DNA of 64,000 nucleotides from Nocardia transvalensis (GTDB lineage Bacteria > Actinomycetota > Actinomycetes > Mycobacteriales > Mycobacteriaceae), in the NCBI RefSeq assembly GCF_015477765.1, contig NZ_JADLQQ010000003.1:682001-746000 (forward strand), read 5' to 3'. The notes under the pieces are model-generated. The model made no database searches. It saw nothing but the letters and a program-made list of their open reading frames with translations, and had not been told where the DNA came from. Of the stretch, positions 46,300-54,849 are shown one piece after another (positions within the stretch are counted from its first letter, which is position 1; each line of letters opens with the position of its first letter). Position numbers and translations under genes: made by a program.

Positions 46300-47082
46300 A
46301 TGGGCGAGACTCCCGACGCGCCGTTCGTGCGCTACGACGTTCAGGACGGCTTTGCGGTGCTGACTCTGGACTCCCCACACAACCGCAACGCACTGTCGTC
46401 GCGGCTGGTGACCGAACTGCTGACGGGTTTGCAGCAGGCGGCCGCGGACGCTCGGGTGCGCGGGGTGGTGCTCACCCACACCGGCAACACCTTCTGCGCG
46501 GGTGCGGATCTGAAGGAGGCGCTGGACGCCGATCCGGCGGTCGCCGCGGATATCCGCACCCAATGGATGGTCTCGGTGCTGCGCACGATCCTCGAGCTGC
46601 CCAAACCCGTTGTCGCGCAGATAGACGGCAACGTCCGGGCCGGTGGGATGGGGATCGTCGCGGCCTGCGATATCGTCGTCGCCGGGCCCGGCAGCAGTTT
46701 CGCGCTCACCGAGGCGCGAATCGGATTGGCGCCCTTCATTATTTCGCTCACGCTACTGCCGCGGATGACCTCGCGGTCGGCCGCGCGGTACTTCCAGACC
46801 GGTGAGAGCTTCGATGCGGCCGAGGCGCAGCGGATCGGATTGATCACCGTGGCGGCCGACGATCCGGCGGCCGAGGTGACGCGGCTGCGTGCGGAGCTGC
46901 GGCTGGGATCGCCGCAGGGGCTGGCCGAAAGTAAGCGGCTGGTGAATGCGGGGATTCTCGCCGAACTCGAGAGATCCGCCGACGACCTGGCGAAACGCTC
47001 CGCCGGCTGCTTCGGCACCGCCGAGGTCATCGAGGGTATGACGGCCTTCTTTCAGCGTCGCCCACCGAGCTGGGCACAATAA
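46300..47082 (+). CDS. enoyl-CoA hydratase/isomerase family protein lacking one catalytic Glu
   Basis: A 260-residue crotonase-fold protein. ATG after GGAAGGAGG. Oxyanion-hole segments are NTFCAGADLKEAL and NVRAGGMGIVAACDIVVAG. In crotonase the second segment carries Glu144 (GGCEL type); here the residue is Gly (GGMGI). The other acid is probably retained in LTEARIGLAP. Single-Glu members perform hydration of glutaconyl-type substrates or non-hydratase reactions, which would fit the product of the carboxylase. Corresponds by order to mycobacterial EchA7. Six bases separate it from the TetR gene. Confidence 0.88.
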   Translation: MGETPDAPFVRYDVQDGFAVLTLDSPHNRNALSSRLVTELLTGLQQAAADARVRGVVLTHTGNTFCAGADLKEALDADPAVAADIRTQWMVSVLRTILELPKPVVAQIDGNVRAGGMGIVAACDIVVAGPGSSFALTEARIGLAPFIISLTLLPRMTSRSAARYFQTGESFDAAEAQRIGLITVAADDPAAEVTRLRAELRLGSPQGLAESKRLVNAGILAELERSADDLAKRSAGCFGTAEVIEGMTAFFQRRPPSWAQ

Positions 47083-47088
47083 CCGATC

Positions 47089-47709
47089 ATGGCGACCCCG
47101 CACGAACCGAAGCAGGACCGCAGCCGAGCCACTCGGCAGCGGCTGCTCGAGGCGACCATCGACTGCCTGGCCGAGATGGGCTGGGCGGCCGCCACCGTGG
47201 CCGTGGTCGCCGAACGGGCCGGGGTCTCGCGCGGCGCGGCGCAGCACCACTTCCCGACCCGGGAGGATCTGATCACCGCCGCGCTCGAGTACATGTTCGA
47301 CACCCGGATGGCGCAGGCCAAGTCGGAGGCGCTGGCGTTCGCCGATATCGCCCAGGGCGTCACGCGGACCGAGGCGGTCGTCTCCGGTCTCGTGGAGTCC
47401 TACACCAGCCCGCTGTTCAAGGCTGCCCTGCAGGTGTGGACGCATGCGGCCGCCGACCCCGTGCTGCGCGAGCGCATCGTCCCCCTCGAGGCCCGCTTCG
47501 GCCGCATCGCCCACCGCATGGCGGTCGAGGCCCTCGGCGTCGACGACACCGATCCGGTCACCCACCATCTCGTACAGGCAACCCTCGACCTGGCTCGCGG
47601 GCTGGGACTGGCGGATGTGCTGACCGACGATTCGGCCCGCCGCAAGGAAATCGTGCAACAGTGGTCGGCGACCTTGCACGAGGCTTTGAAGGGTGCCGGA
47701 ATCTCGTGA
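47089..47709 (+). CDS. TetR family regulator of the AtuA-carboxylase operon
   Basis: A 206-residue regulator. HTH: VAVVAERAGVSRGAAQHHFP (about residues 38-57) after the basic arm RSRATRQRLLEATIDCLAEM. It lies six bases after the hydratase gene and has no room for its own promoter, so it is co-transcribed with the catabolic genes and probably autoregulates the whole operon through a site upstream of the AtuA-family gene (a CAAGC-N6-GCTTG repeat is present there). The effector is probably a CoA ester of the pathway. Confidence 0.9.
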   Translation: MATPHEPKQDRSRATRQRLLEATIDCLAEMGWAAATVAVVAERAGVSRGAAQHHFPTREDLITAALEYMFDTRMAQAKSEALAFADIAQGVTRTEAVVSGLVESYTSPLFKAALQVWTHAAADPVLRERIVPLEARFGRIAHRMAVEALGVDDTDPVTHHLVQATLDLARGLGLADVLTDDSARRKEIVQQWSATLHEALKGAGIS

Positions 47710-47724
47710 GCTGGATTACGGGAT

Positions 47725-47754
47725 TTGGTCACCCGGTTGGTTCGGGTTTAAGCT
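47725..47754 (+). promoter_or_regulatory. possible tRNA-Glu promoter
   Basis: TTGGTC, 18 bases, TAAGCT, ending 33 bases before the mature tRNA. The hexamers are only moderately good, but no other promoter-like pair is nearer. Confidence 0.35.
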
Positions 47755-47787
47755 GACTGAGCTTTGCTGACCAACGCAGCAAGTTCT

Positions 47788-47860
47788 GGCCCCGTCGTCT
47801 AGCGGCCTAGGACGCCGCCCTCTCAAGGCGGTAGCGCGGGTTCAAATCCCGTCGGGGCTA
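47788..47860 (+). tRNA. tRNA-Glu (anticodon CTC)
   Basis: 73-base cloverleaf. Acceptor GGCCCCG pairs with CGGGGCT (G-U first pair, as in the mycobacterial tRNA-Glu), with discriminator A. The D arm is GTCTAGCGGCCTAGGAC-like. Anticodon stem CCGCC/GGCGG with loop CTCTCAA, anticodon CTC at 47822-47824. T arm GCGGG TTCAAAT CCCGT. No CCA is encoded. Confidence 0.95.
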
Positions 47861-47890
47861 CGTCGTTCGTCCCGCCCGATCCGGGCGGGT

Positions 47891-48043
47891 CTACCAGCCG
47901 AAAATCTCGGCCATCTCGATGGATTCGTCATCCCACCGGTCCTCGATGGCCCGGCGTTCCTGTTCCGGCAGGTCCGGAGACCAGCCCACGCGGCGCCAGA
48001 ACGCTTCTCGGTGTTCGTCGCTGAGTGGATAGGGGGTGTTCAT
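47891..48043 (-). CDS. hypothetical protein, 50 residues
   Basis: ATG after AGGAA at good spacing encodes a short acidic, tryptophan-rich protein: MNTPYPLSDEHREAFWRRVG, then PEQERRAIEDRWDDESIEMA, ending EIFGW. No export or membrane signal. Not recognised; similar very short acidic proteins are common in nocardiae. It lies downstream of and antisense in direction to the tRNA. Codon use looks like a real gene (GC-rich third positions). Confidence 0.5.
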   Translation of the reverse strand: MNTPYPLSDEHREAFWRRVGWSPDLPEQERRAIEDRWDDESIEMAEIFGW

Positions 48044-48158
48044 GGGATGCGTTCCTGATGCTCCCAGCATGCTTTCGGATATCCCAGGGTAGAGCCCGCG
48101 CACACCCGCCCGGGCCCACTTCGCAGGAAGTGGACCCGGGGCCGAGATCATCTGCGGC

Positions 48159-50057
48159 TCAGCGCTGTTGGGTCAGGTCGTACACCGTGACGCCGTCGAC
48201 CTCTCGCGCGGTGAAATTCGCCTTCACCCACTCGGTGATCCGGACTCCGGAGGTATCCGACCGACGATGTCGGCGCTCGTCACCGGCGATGAAGTAGTGG
48301 ATCCTGCCCTGGGATACATACCGCTGGAACTGCCCGAGTGTCGGCGCCGGGTCGCTGCCGTTGAAGCCGCCGATCGGCATTACGGGCAGTTCGGTGGCGA
48401 GCTGATAACCGGCCGCCGGCATCGAGCTGACGGTCGCCGCCGCCCAGGTGTAGGCGTCGGCATTGTCTTCCAGCAGCGCCAACAGCTGCTCGCCGGGATG
48501 GCTGGGCGCCATGAAGTTGCCGCCCCGGCCGCCTTCCGGCCCGCGCTCGCCCCGGGCGTGCTCCTGGGCCCACGGCGGCATGTCATGCATCGGCAACCTC
48601 GGGCCCGCACTGGGAAGCGGTCCGGCGTGCGCGGTGGCGATGGTGTCGACGGTGTAGGCGAGCGGCCCCGCAAGCGCGACGACCACGGCAGTCAGCGCGG
48701 TCACCACGGCTATTCGCCGCGGCGTGGGGATCAGGAGCAGAACCGCGACCACGATGCCGACGCTCAGTACCACCCATCGCAGCCATGGCAGGAACGAGGC
48801 GCTGCGCGACAACAGCATCCATGCCGTGGCGATGGTCAGGCCGAGTGTCAGCACGGCCGCACACCGCACCCATAGCCGTTCCCGATGCCGCCACAGCAGT
48901 ACCGCACCCGCCCCGGTGAGCGCTGCGATCGCGGGCGAGAGTGCCACGGTGTAGTACTGGTGGAAGATCCCTTTCATGAGGCTGAACACCAGCCCGGTCA
49001 CGATCAGCCAGCCACCCCACAGCACGAATGCGGCGCGGCGACGATCGGTGCGAGCGGCCTTGCCGCACAGAATAATTCCCGCGACCGACAACGCCAGTGC
49101 CGCCGGGAGCAGCCACGCGATCTGGCCACCCTGAGCGGGTTCGAACAGGCGAGTGATGCCCGCGCTGCCCCAGAACCCGGCGCCGCCGTGCGGCAGTTCA
49201 CCACCCGGCCCCACGCTGCCGAACTCGTCGCCGTTGAGCCGCCCCAGCCCGTTGTAGCCCAGCGTCAGCTCCAGGATCGAATTATGCGGCGAGCCACCGA
49301 AATACGGCCGCGAGCCGGTCGGCCACACCTCGGCGATCAACACCCACCAGCCCGCGCCGACCAGCACCCCGACCAGCGCCGCGAACAATTGCGCGATCCG
49401 CACCGGCAGCCGCGGCGGCCCGGCGATCAGATAGGTGAGCGCCAAAGCGGGGACGACCAGCGTCACCTGCAATTGCTTTGCCAGGAAACCCAGACCGATG
49501 AACACTCCGCACAGGACGAGCCAGCGCGTGCGGCCGTCCTCGACCGCGCGGGTCAGCGCCCACGCCGCCGCGACCATGAGCAGCACCAGCAGCGCGTCCG
49601 GATTGTCGAACCGGAACATCAGGGCGGCAACGGGAGTGACGGCCAGCACCAGCCCGGCCAGCAGGCCCGCCGCGGCACCGAAGCTGCGCCGCACGGTGGC
49701 CCACAGCAATGCCACCGCACCCACGCCCATGAGCACCTGCGGGAACAGCAGGCTCCAACTGCTCAGCCCGAAGACCCGAATCGACAGCGCCATCGGCCAC
49801 AGCGCGGCCGGTGTCTTGTCGACGGTGATCGAATTACCGGCGTCGGAGGAGCCGAAGAAGAACGCCTTCCACGACACCGAACCGGCCTGTGCCGCCGCGG
49901 CATAGAACGAATTGGCCCAGCCGTTGGCGTCCAGATTGCACAGATACGCGATCGCAGTGCCGCAGAGCAGCACCGCCAGAGCCGAATACTCCCAGCGGCG
50001 CACGCGAACCGAGGGCCCGTCCACCGAGGTCGACGGGCCGGACAATGCTGTTGTCAT
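48159..50057 (-). CDS. GT39/PMT-like membrane glycosyltransferase
   Basis: A 632-residue polytopic membrane protein of the PMT_2 (ArnT-like) class, which uses polyprenyl-phosphate sugars. About ten to twelve membrane spans are seen, from SALAVLLCGTAIAYL near residue 24. The first loop YLCNLDANGWANSFYAAAAQ carries the acidic residue expected to be catalytic, followed by SITVDKTPAALWPMALSIRV. After the last span (about residue 470) a ~150-residue extracytoplasmic domain contains the Gly-rich EHARGERGPEGGRGGNFMAP. It forms an operon with the GT2-GtrA gene (ATGA overlap), which probably makes the lipid-linked sugar. Acceptor (protein, arabinogalactan or lipid) unknown. Confidence 0.88.
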   Translation of the reverse strand: MTTALSGPSTSVDGPSVRVRRWEYSALAVLLCGTAIAYLCNLDANGWANSFYAAAAQAGSVSWKAFFFGSSDAGNSITVDKTPAALWPMALSIRVFGLSSWSLLFPQVLMGVGAVALLWATVRRSFGAAAGLLAGLVLAVTPVAALMFRFDNPDALLVLLMVAAAWALTRAVEDGRTRWLVLCGVFIGLGFLAKQLQVTLVVPALALTYLIAGPPRLPVRIAQLFAALVGVLVGAGWWVLIAEVWPTGSRPYFGGSPHNSILELTLGYNGLGRLNGDEFGSVGPGGELPHGGAGFWGSAGITRLFEPAQGGQIAWLLPAALALSVAGIILCGKAARTDRRRAAFVLWGGWLIVTGLVFSLMKGIFHQYYTVALSPAIAALTGAGAVLLWRHRERLWVRCAAVLTLGLTIATAWMLLSRSASFLPWLRWVVLSVGIVVAVLLLIPTPRRIAVVTALTAVVVALAGPLAYTVDTIATAHAGPLPSAGPRLPMHDMPPWAQEHARGERGPEGGRGGNFMAPSHPGEQLLALLEDNADAYTWAAATVSSMPAAGYQLATELPVMPIGGFNGSDPAPTLGQFQRYVSQGRIHYFIAGDERRHRRSDTSGVRITEWVKANFTAREVDGVTVYDLTQQR

Positions 50058-51301
50058 CGGTCGGCGACTCGCTCCGCCGAACCGGTGACCGCATTGCGGA
50101 ACACCCAGCGCAGACCCACGAATCGGGTCAGGGTGGCGAGCAGGTTCGCCACCACCAGGACGAACAGCTCCAGATGCACAGCGGCATCCGGCGCCCAGCG
50201 GTGCAGCACGAACAGCGAACCGCTGGTGAGCAGCCAGGCGAAACCGAAGATCAGCAGGCCCTGGAAATGGTGCGAGACCACGCGGGTGGCCCCGCGCACG
50301 CCGAAGGTGAAGGCGCGGTTGGCCGCCGTATTGGCGATGGCGGTGATCAGCAGCGCCGCGAAGTTGGCCGGCTGCGCGCCGATCACGCCCTGCAGCAGCA
50401 CATACAGCAGCATGTAGGACAGCGTCGAGATCACGCCGATGATGCCGAACCGGACCAGTTGGCCCACCATGCCCAGCGGCACGCCGTCGACCAGCGGTTC
50501 CCGGCCGACGGCCACGCGCAGTTCATTGACCGGCAGCGCACCCGTCGTCAGGCCCTTGCCGACCCGCCACACGCCCAGCAGGTCCTTGCGGGCGGTGTCG
50601 ACGATGTCGACGCGGCTGTCCGGATCGTCGATCCAGTCGACCGGCACCTCGTGGATGCGCAGGCCGGCGCGTTCGGCGATCACCAGCAGTTCGGTATCGA
50701 AGAACCATTCCCCGTCCTGCACCAGCGGCAGGATGCGGCGGGCGACCTCGGTGCGCATGGCCTTGAAGCCGCACTGGGCATCGGAGAACCGAGCCTGCAG
50801 CGAGCATCTGAGGATGAAGTTGTAGCTGCGGGAGATGAACTCCCGTTTGGGTCCGCGCACCACCCGCGACGATTTGGACAGGCGGGTGCCGATGGCCAGA
50901 TCCGAATGACCCGAGACCAGCGGGGCGACCAGCGGCAGCAGCGCGTTCAGATCCGTCGACAGATCCACGTCCATATAGGCCACGACCTCGGCGTCGGAGG
51001 CCTCCCAGACGGTGCGCAGGGCGCGGCCGCGCCCCTTGCGGTCCAGGTGCACCACGCGCACGCCCGCCAGTTCGTCGGCCATGCCGCGCGCCACCTGCAG
51101 CGTGCTGTCGGTGGAGGCGTTGTCGGCAATGGTGATGCGGGCCGAGAACGGAAACCCTTCGCCGAGGAACGCATGCAGGCGCCGCACGCACCCCGCCAGA
51201 TCGCGCTCCTCGTTGTAGACCGGGATAACCACATCCAGAATCGGAGTGCGCACCGCGTCGGTGGTGGGTGTCGCCTGAACGGCCGTCACTGTCTCGGACA
51301 T
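50054..51301 (-). CDS. GT2 polyprenyl-phosphate glycosyltransferase fused to GtrA domain
   Basis: A 415-residue fusion. Residues ~20-265 are a DPM1-like GT2 domain: LDVVIPVYNEERDLAGCVRR, ITIADNASTDSTLQVARGMA, the DxD-type YMDVDLSTDLN and CGFKAMRTEVARRILPLV. Residues ~285-405 are a four-helix GtrA membrane domain (FGIIGVISTLSYMLLYVLLQ onward). Such fusions load sugar onto polyprenyl phosphate and help flip it outward. Its product would be the donor for the GT39 enzyme encoded by the overlapping next gene. ATG start. Confidence 0.93.
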   Translation of the reverse strand: MSETVTAVQATPTTDAVRTPILDVVIPVYNEERDLAGCVRRLHAFLGEGFPFSARITIADNASTDSTLQVARGMADELAGVRVVHLDRKGRGRALRTVWEASDAEVVAYMDVDLSTDLNALLPLVAPLVSGHSDLAIGTRLSKSSRVVRGPKREFISRSYNFILRCSLQARFSDAQCGFKAMRTEVARRILPLVQDGEWFFDTELLVIAERAGLRIHEVPVDWIDDPDSRVDIVDTARKDLLGVWRVGKGLTTGALPVNELRVAVGREPLVDGVPLGMVGQLVRFGIIGVISTLSYMLLYVLLQGVIGAQPANFAALLITAIANTAANRAFTFGVRGATRVVSHHFQGLLIFGFAWLLTSGSLFVLHRWAPDAAVHLELFVLVVANLLATLTRFVGLRWVFRNAVTGSAERVADR

Positions 51302-51489
51302 GGCTCTAACCTCGGTGATCAGCCTTGGGTACCGCTGCGCCCACGCTGGGAGATTCCTGGGAGGGCCGGGAAAACCTTCCGGTCGGAAGTAGCTGTGGGT
51401 GCGCCGAGGTTAACAGCGCGACGCGGGCTCGGCCATTCGAAAAGCCGGTTCTGTTACCGACTCAACGCCGATGTTCGAGCTTCAACGGG

Positions 51490-51993
51490 CTACGCCGGGT
51501 CGCCGAGCTCCAGCACCACCAGTGGAATCGGCATCGTGATCCGCGATTGGAAATCGGCCAGCAACGGATTGTTCACCTTGATCCACTCGGCGAACTCGCG
51601 GTACTCCGCACCCTCGAGGACGCGGCCGCGCCCGCGGTAGGTCTTGTCCCCGAGTTCGACCGTGATGTCCGGATTCGCCTTGATGTTGTACCACCACGCC
51701 GGATAGCGGTCCTCGATGAACGAGCTGACGTACAAGGTGTCGCCGCGATACAGGGCGCCCAGGGGGACCGTGCGCGGCTTGCCGCTCTTGGCGCCGGTGG
51801 TGGTGAGCAGCAGCAGTGTGCCGCCCTCGTAGGCGCCGCCGACCTTGCCGCCGTTGGCGCGGAACTCGGCCACCACGCCGCCGTTCCAGTTGGCCATCTC
51901 CGCCTCGGAGAACTGCTGGTTCCAGGGGGCATCCGGATCGTCGTAGGAGGTGATGTCGCGGCGATCATCCTGTGCCGCACCCGATTCGCTCAT
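51490..51993 (-). CDS. deazaflavin (F420)-dependent nitroreductase family protein (DDN-like), second copy
   Basis: A 167-residue split-barrel protein with the DDN-family core LLLLTTTGAKSGKPRTVPLG, LYVSSFIEDRYPAWWYNIKA, NPDITVELGDKTYRGRGRVL. Compared with the copy near pta, it has a longer N-terminus (DPDAPWNQQFSEAEMANWNG). F420H2-dependent reduction is expected; the substrate is unknown. It is read in the direction of thiD-DDN-GT2 with 34 bases to thiD. The 188-base gap downstream contains the CTTCCG-GT-CGGAAG hairpin (51376-51389) that could end its transcript. Confidence 0.88.
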   Translation of the reverse strand: MSESGAAQDDRRDITSYDDPDAPWNQQFSEAEMANWNGGVVAEFRANGGKVGGAYEGGTLLLLTTTGAKSGKPRTVPLGALYRGDTLYVSSFIEDRYPAWWYNIKANPDITVELGDKTYRGRGRVLEGAEYREFAEWIKVNNPLLADFQSRITMPIPLVVLELGDPA

Positions 51994-52027
51994 GAGGGCA
52001 GTATGCCCGCGGGCACCGACAAGTTCG

Positions 52028-52873
52028 TCAGTTTTGTCCGAGTCGCCACAGCGGTGAGACGGGGCCGTGGCCCGCGCCGAGATCGTAGGAGGCCTTCAGG
52101 CAGCGGGTGGTCCATTCCTTGGCGAAGGCGACGGCATCGGGGACGTCGTAACCGTGGGCGAGGGCGCAGGCCGTCGCGGCGGCCAGGGTATCGCCCCCGC
52201 CGTGATCGTTGCCGGTGGCGATGCGCGGGGCCGACAGCTCGTGGAAGCGGTCGCCGTCGTAGAGCAGATCGGTGCTGAAGTCGGACGAGCGCAGATGCCC
52301 GCCCTTGACGATCGCCCAGCGCGGGCCGAGTTTGTGCAGCGCCTCGGCGGCCCGGCGGGCGCTGCGGTCGTCGGTGACCTCGATGCCGGTGAGCAGCCGG
52401 ACCTCGTCCAGGTTCGGGGTCACCACGGTCGCCAGCGGAATCAGCGTGTGCCGCAGGGCATCCAGCGCGGAGGCGTGCAACAGCGGATCGCCGTGCATCG
52501 AGGCCGCGACCGGGTCCACGACGAAGGGGATCTCGCCGTCCCGCCCGATGCCGACCTCCCGGCAGACCTGCGCGACCGCCTCGATGATGGCCGTCGACGC
52601 CAACATGCCGGTCTTGGCCGCGCCGACGCCGATATCGCCCACCACGACCCGCACCTGATCGGCCACGGTCTGCGGCGGAATCTCGTGAAATCCGCTGACG
52701 CCGAGGGTGTTCTGCACCGTCACCGCGGCGACGGCCACACATGCGTGCACGCCCAGCAGCGCCATCGTGCGGGAATCGGCCTGGATGCCCGCACCACCGC
52801 CGGAATCCGTCCCGGCGATGGTGAGGACGCGGACGGGCGTCCGGCCTTCGGGGGTCAACGGCAAAAGCTTCAC
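52028..52873 (-). CDS. thiD: hydroxymethylpyrimidine (phosphate) kinase ThiD
   Basis: Phosphorylates HMP and HMP phosphate to the pyrophosphate used by ThiE. 281 residues with a GTG start. Ribokinase fold: VLTIAGTDSGGGAGIQADSR near residues 16-35, AVAAVTVQNTLGVSG, GAAKTGMLAS, FVVDPVAASMHGDPLL, TPNLDEVRLLTG, and the anion hole/catalytic segment NDHGGGDTLAAA, with Asp where many ThiD proteins have Cys. The C-terminal GAGHGPVSPL matches mycobacterial ThiD as I remember it. Separated from thiC by the epoxide hydrolase/TetR/VOC block. Confidence 0.94.
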   Translation of the reverse strand: MKLLPLTPEGRTPVRVLTIAGTDSGGGAGIQADSRTMALLGVHACVAVAAVTVQNTLGVSGFHEIPPQTVADQVRVVVGDIGVGAAKTGMLASTAIIEAVAQVCREVGIGRDGEIPFVVDPVAASMHGDPLLHASALDALRHTLIPLATVVTPNLDEVRLLTGIEVTDDRSARRAAEALHKLGPRWAIVKGGHLRSSDFSTDLLYDGDRFHELSAPRIATGNDHGGGDTLAAATACALAHGYDVPDAVAFAKEWTTRCLKASYDLGAGHGPVSPLWRLGQN

Positions 52874-52976
52874 GAGACAGACCCTACGACGCGGCTGGGC
52901 GGCCGGGGTGCGGGATGCACGCGAGCCGCCCTCCCCGCGGGGTCTCCGGCGGGAAGGGCGGCGGTCCGTGCGGCGA

Positions 52977-54061
52977 TCAGCGCACCTTGGCGAAGAATTC
53001 GGTGATCTCGGTGGCCATCAGCTCGGGGGCGACGTGGTGCAGGTAGTGGGTGTACACGTCGTGGGTCTTCCATTCGACGATATTGCCGTGGTCGCGGTCG
53101 GCGAACCGGCGGATGCCGTGGAAGTCGCCGCTGGAGCCGACCAGCGACAGCGGCACCGTGGTCGGTTCGGTGGGCTGTTCGGCCTTGGCCTTCTCGAAGT
53201 AGTGCCGGATGGCCGAGCCGGCGCTGCCGCTGAACCAGTGGATCGCGATATTGGTCAGCACGAATTCGTCGTCCAGATCCGGGCCGAGCAGCTGGGAGTT
53301 CCAGCCGACCAGGCCCGCGGGGGATCCATGATCGCGTGGGCCAGCGTCTGCGGCTGCTGCGACTGCAGGATGTTGAAGCCCATCTTGTTCTTGACGAACC
53401 AGTCCAGGGTCGCCAGCGACTGCTGCTCGTCCTCGGTCAGGTTCGTCAGCTCCGCCGGATCGCCCGTGGGGAACGAGTACACCTGCGAAATCTGCACGCC
53501 CACCACGTTTTCCGGCGCCACCCGGCCGAGTTCGGGGGAGATCTGTGCGCCACCGTCGTTGCCGACCGCGCCGTAGCGGGTGTACCCGAGCCGCTGCATC
53601 AGCTCCGCCCAGGCGCGGGCGATGCGCTGATCGTTCCAGCCGGCCTCGGTGGTCGGGCCGGAGAACGCGTATCCGGGCACCGACGGGATCACCAGGTCGA
53701 ATCCGGCCGCGGTGAGGGGTTCGATCACGCCGAGGAATTCGACGAAGGTGCCCGGCCAGCCGTGGGTCAGGATCAGCGGAAAGCTGTTGTCCCGCTCCGA
53801 GGTCACGTGCAGGAAGTGGATGTCCTGGCCGTCGATCTCGGTGATGAACTGCGGGTAGGCGTTCAGCCGCTGCTCGACCTCGCGCCAGTCGAATCCGTCG
53901 CGCCAGTAGTTCACCAGGTGACGCACCCGGTCGACGCTCACGCCGTACGTGTCGCCCGAGCCGGGGATCTGGTCGGCCCACCGGGTGCGGGCCAGCCGCT
54001 CCTGCAGATCGTCGAGGTCGGCCTGGGGGATCTCGATGCGGAAGGGGCGGATGGCGTTCAT
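52977..54061 (-). pseudogene. epoxide hydrolase (EHN plus alpha/beta hydrolase), frameshifted
   Basis: The N-terminal ~245 residues from the ATG are a normal EHN-type epoxide hydrolase: FRIEIPQADLDDLQERLART, LILTHGWPGTFVEFLG (oxyanion HGWPG) and nucleophile D169 in AVGNDGGAQ. The frame then runs to a stop at 53255. The rest continues in another frame, SPAGLVGWNSQLLG to MATEITEFFAKVR, including the expected catalytic His in RDHGNIVEW. The shift lies at about 53317-53325, at a run of five C/G, and equals one missing base. Either a recent pseudogene or a sequencing/assembly error at the homopolymer. Divergent from a TetR gene. Confidence 0.85.
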
Positions 54062-54078
54062 TGGTCTCTCCTTGTTGG

Positions 54079-54128
54079 AACGGAATGTTTCGTTCTGATT
54101 GAACTGTAACAGAACGGATCATTCCGTT
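54079..54128. promoter_or_regulatory. two TetR-type operators between epoxide hydrolase and tetR
   Basis: AACGGATCATTCCGTT (54113-54128, arms AACGGA/TCCGTT) and AACGGAATGTTTCGTT (54079-54094, one arm imperfect) lie with starts 34 bases apart in the divergent gap, each near one gene start. Confidence 0.65.
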
Positions 54129-54148
54129 TCAAGTGCTACTCTGAAGTC

Positions 54149-54793
54149 ATGCCGAAAACAGCCGAAACACCAGCTCGCAAGGGTCTGCCGGGCCGCAAGG
54201 CGCAGGCCGCCCGCAACGATGGGATCATCCTGGACGCTGCCCGGGAGGTATTCCTCGCCGATCCGAGCGCCCCGATCGCCGCGGTCGCCGAACGGGCCGG
54301 AGTGGGGATCAGTGCCCTGTATCGCCGCTACGCCTCGAAGGAGGTGCTGCTGCGCACGCTGTGCTACGACGGCCTGCGCCGCTACAACGCCGAAGCCGAA
54401 GCGGCGCTGGAGAATCCGGATGACTGGCAGGTGCTGGTGGAGTTCCTGCAGCGGGTGGTCGACGCCGATGTGCACTCGCTGACCGTGCGATTGGCGGGGA
54501 CGTTCACTCCCGATGCCGAGATTGTCCCCGACCTGCAGCGGGCCGGGGAACTGAACGAGGAGATCATGCGTCGGGCGCACCGGTCCGGGCGACTGCGCGC
54601 CGATGTCACCGCCCACGACCTCGGGCTGATCCTGGAGTCGTGCGCCGCGATCTCGCTGCCGGACTCGGCCCGCACCGCTCAGCTGCGCCGCCGTATGTTG
54701 GCCCTGCTGATCGACGGTCTGACGGTGGAGGGTGGGCTGCCGGGTCCACCACCGGGGCCGAACGAATTCGCCCACCGCTGGCAGCGGCGATGA
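54149..54793 (+). CDS. TetR family transcriptional regulator
   Basis: A 214-residue regulator. HTH: IAAVAERAGVGISALYRRYA (about residues 43-62) after the helix GIILDAAREVFLADPSAP. The C-terminal domain (TFTPDAEIVPDLQRAGELNE, then the AHDLGLILESCAAISLPDSA core) resembles the SbtR/TetR_C_33-like group. Divergent from the epoxide hydrolase with paired AACGGA palindromes in the gap, so it probably represses that gene and itself. Effector unknown; an epoxide or its precursor is plausible. Confidence 0.9.
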   Translation: MPKTAETPARKGLPGRKAQAARNDGIILDAAREVFLADPSAPIAAVAERAGVGISALYRRYASKEVLLRTLCYDGLRRYNAEAEAALENPDDWQVLVEFLQRVVDADVHSLTVRLAGTFTPDAEIVPDLQRAGELNEEIMRRAHRSGRLRADVTAHDLGLILESCAAISLPDSARTAQLRRRMLALLIDGLTVEGGLPGPPPGPNEFAHRWQRR

Positions 54794-54849
54794 ATTTCAC
54801 GCGAGTACGTCGTCCAAAGACAGTACCTACGCTCTGAGAGGATCCCCCG

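Noticed and set aside
47891..48151. Longer version of the 50-residue protein starting near 48151
   Set aside because: The extra N-terminal residues have no ribosome-binding site and read as non-coding. The ATG at 48043 has AGGAA upstream.
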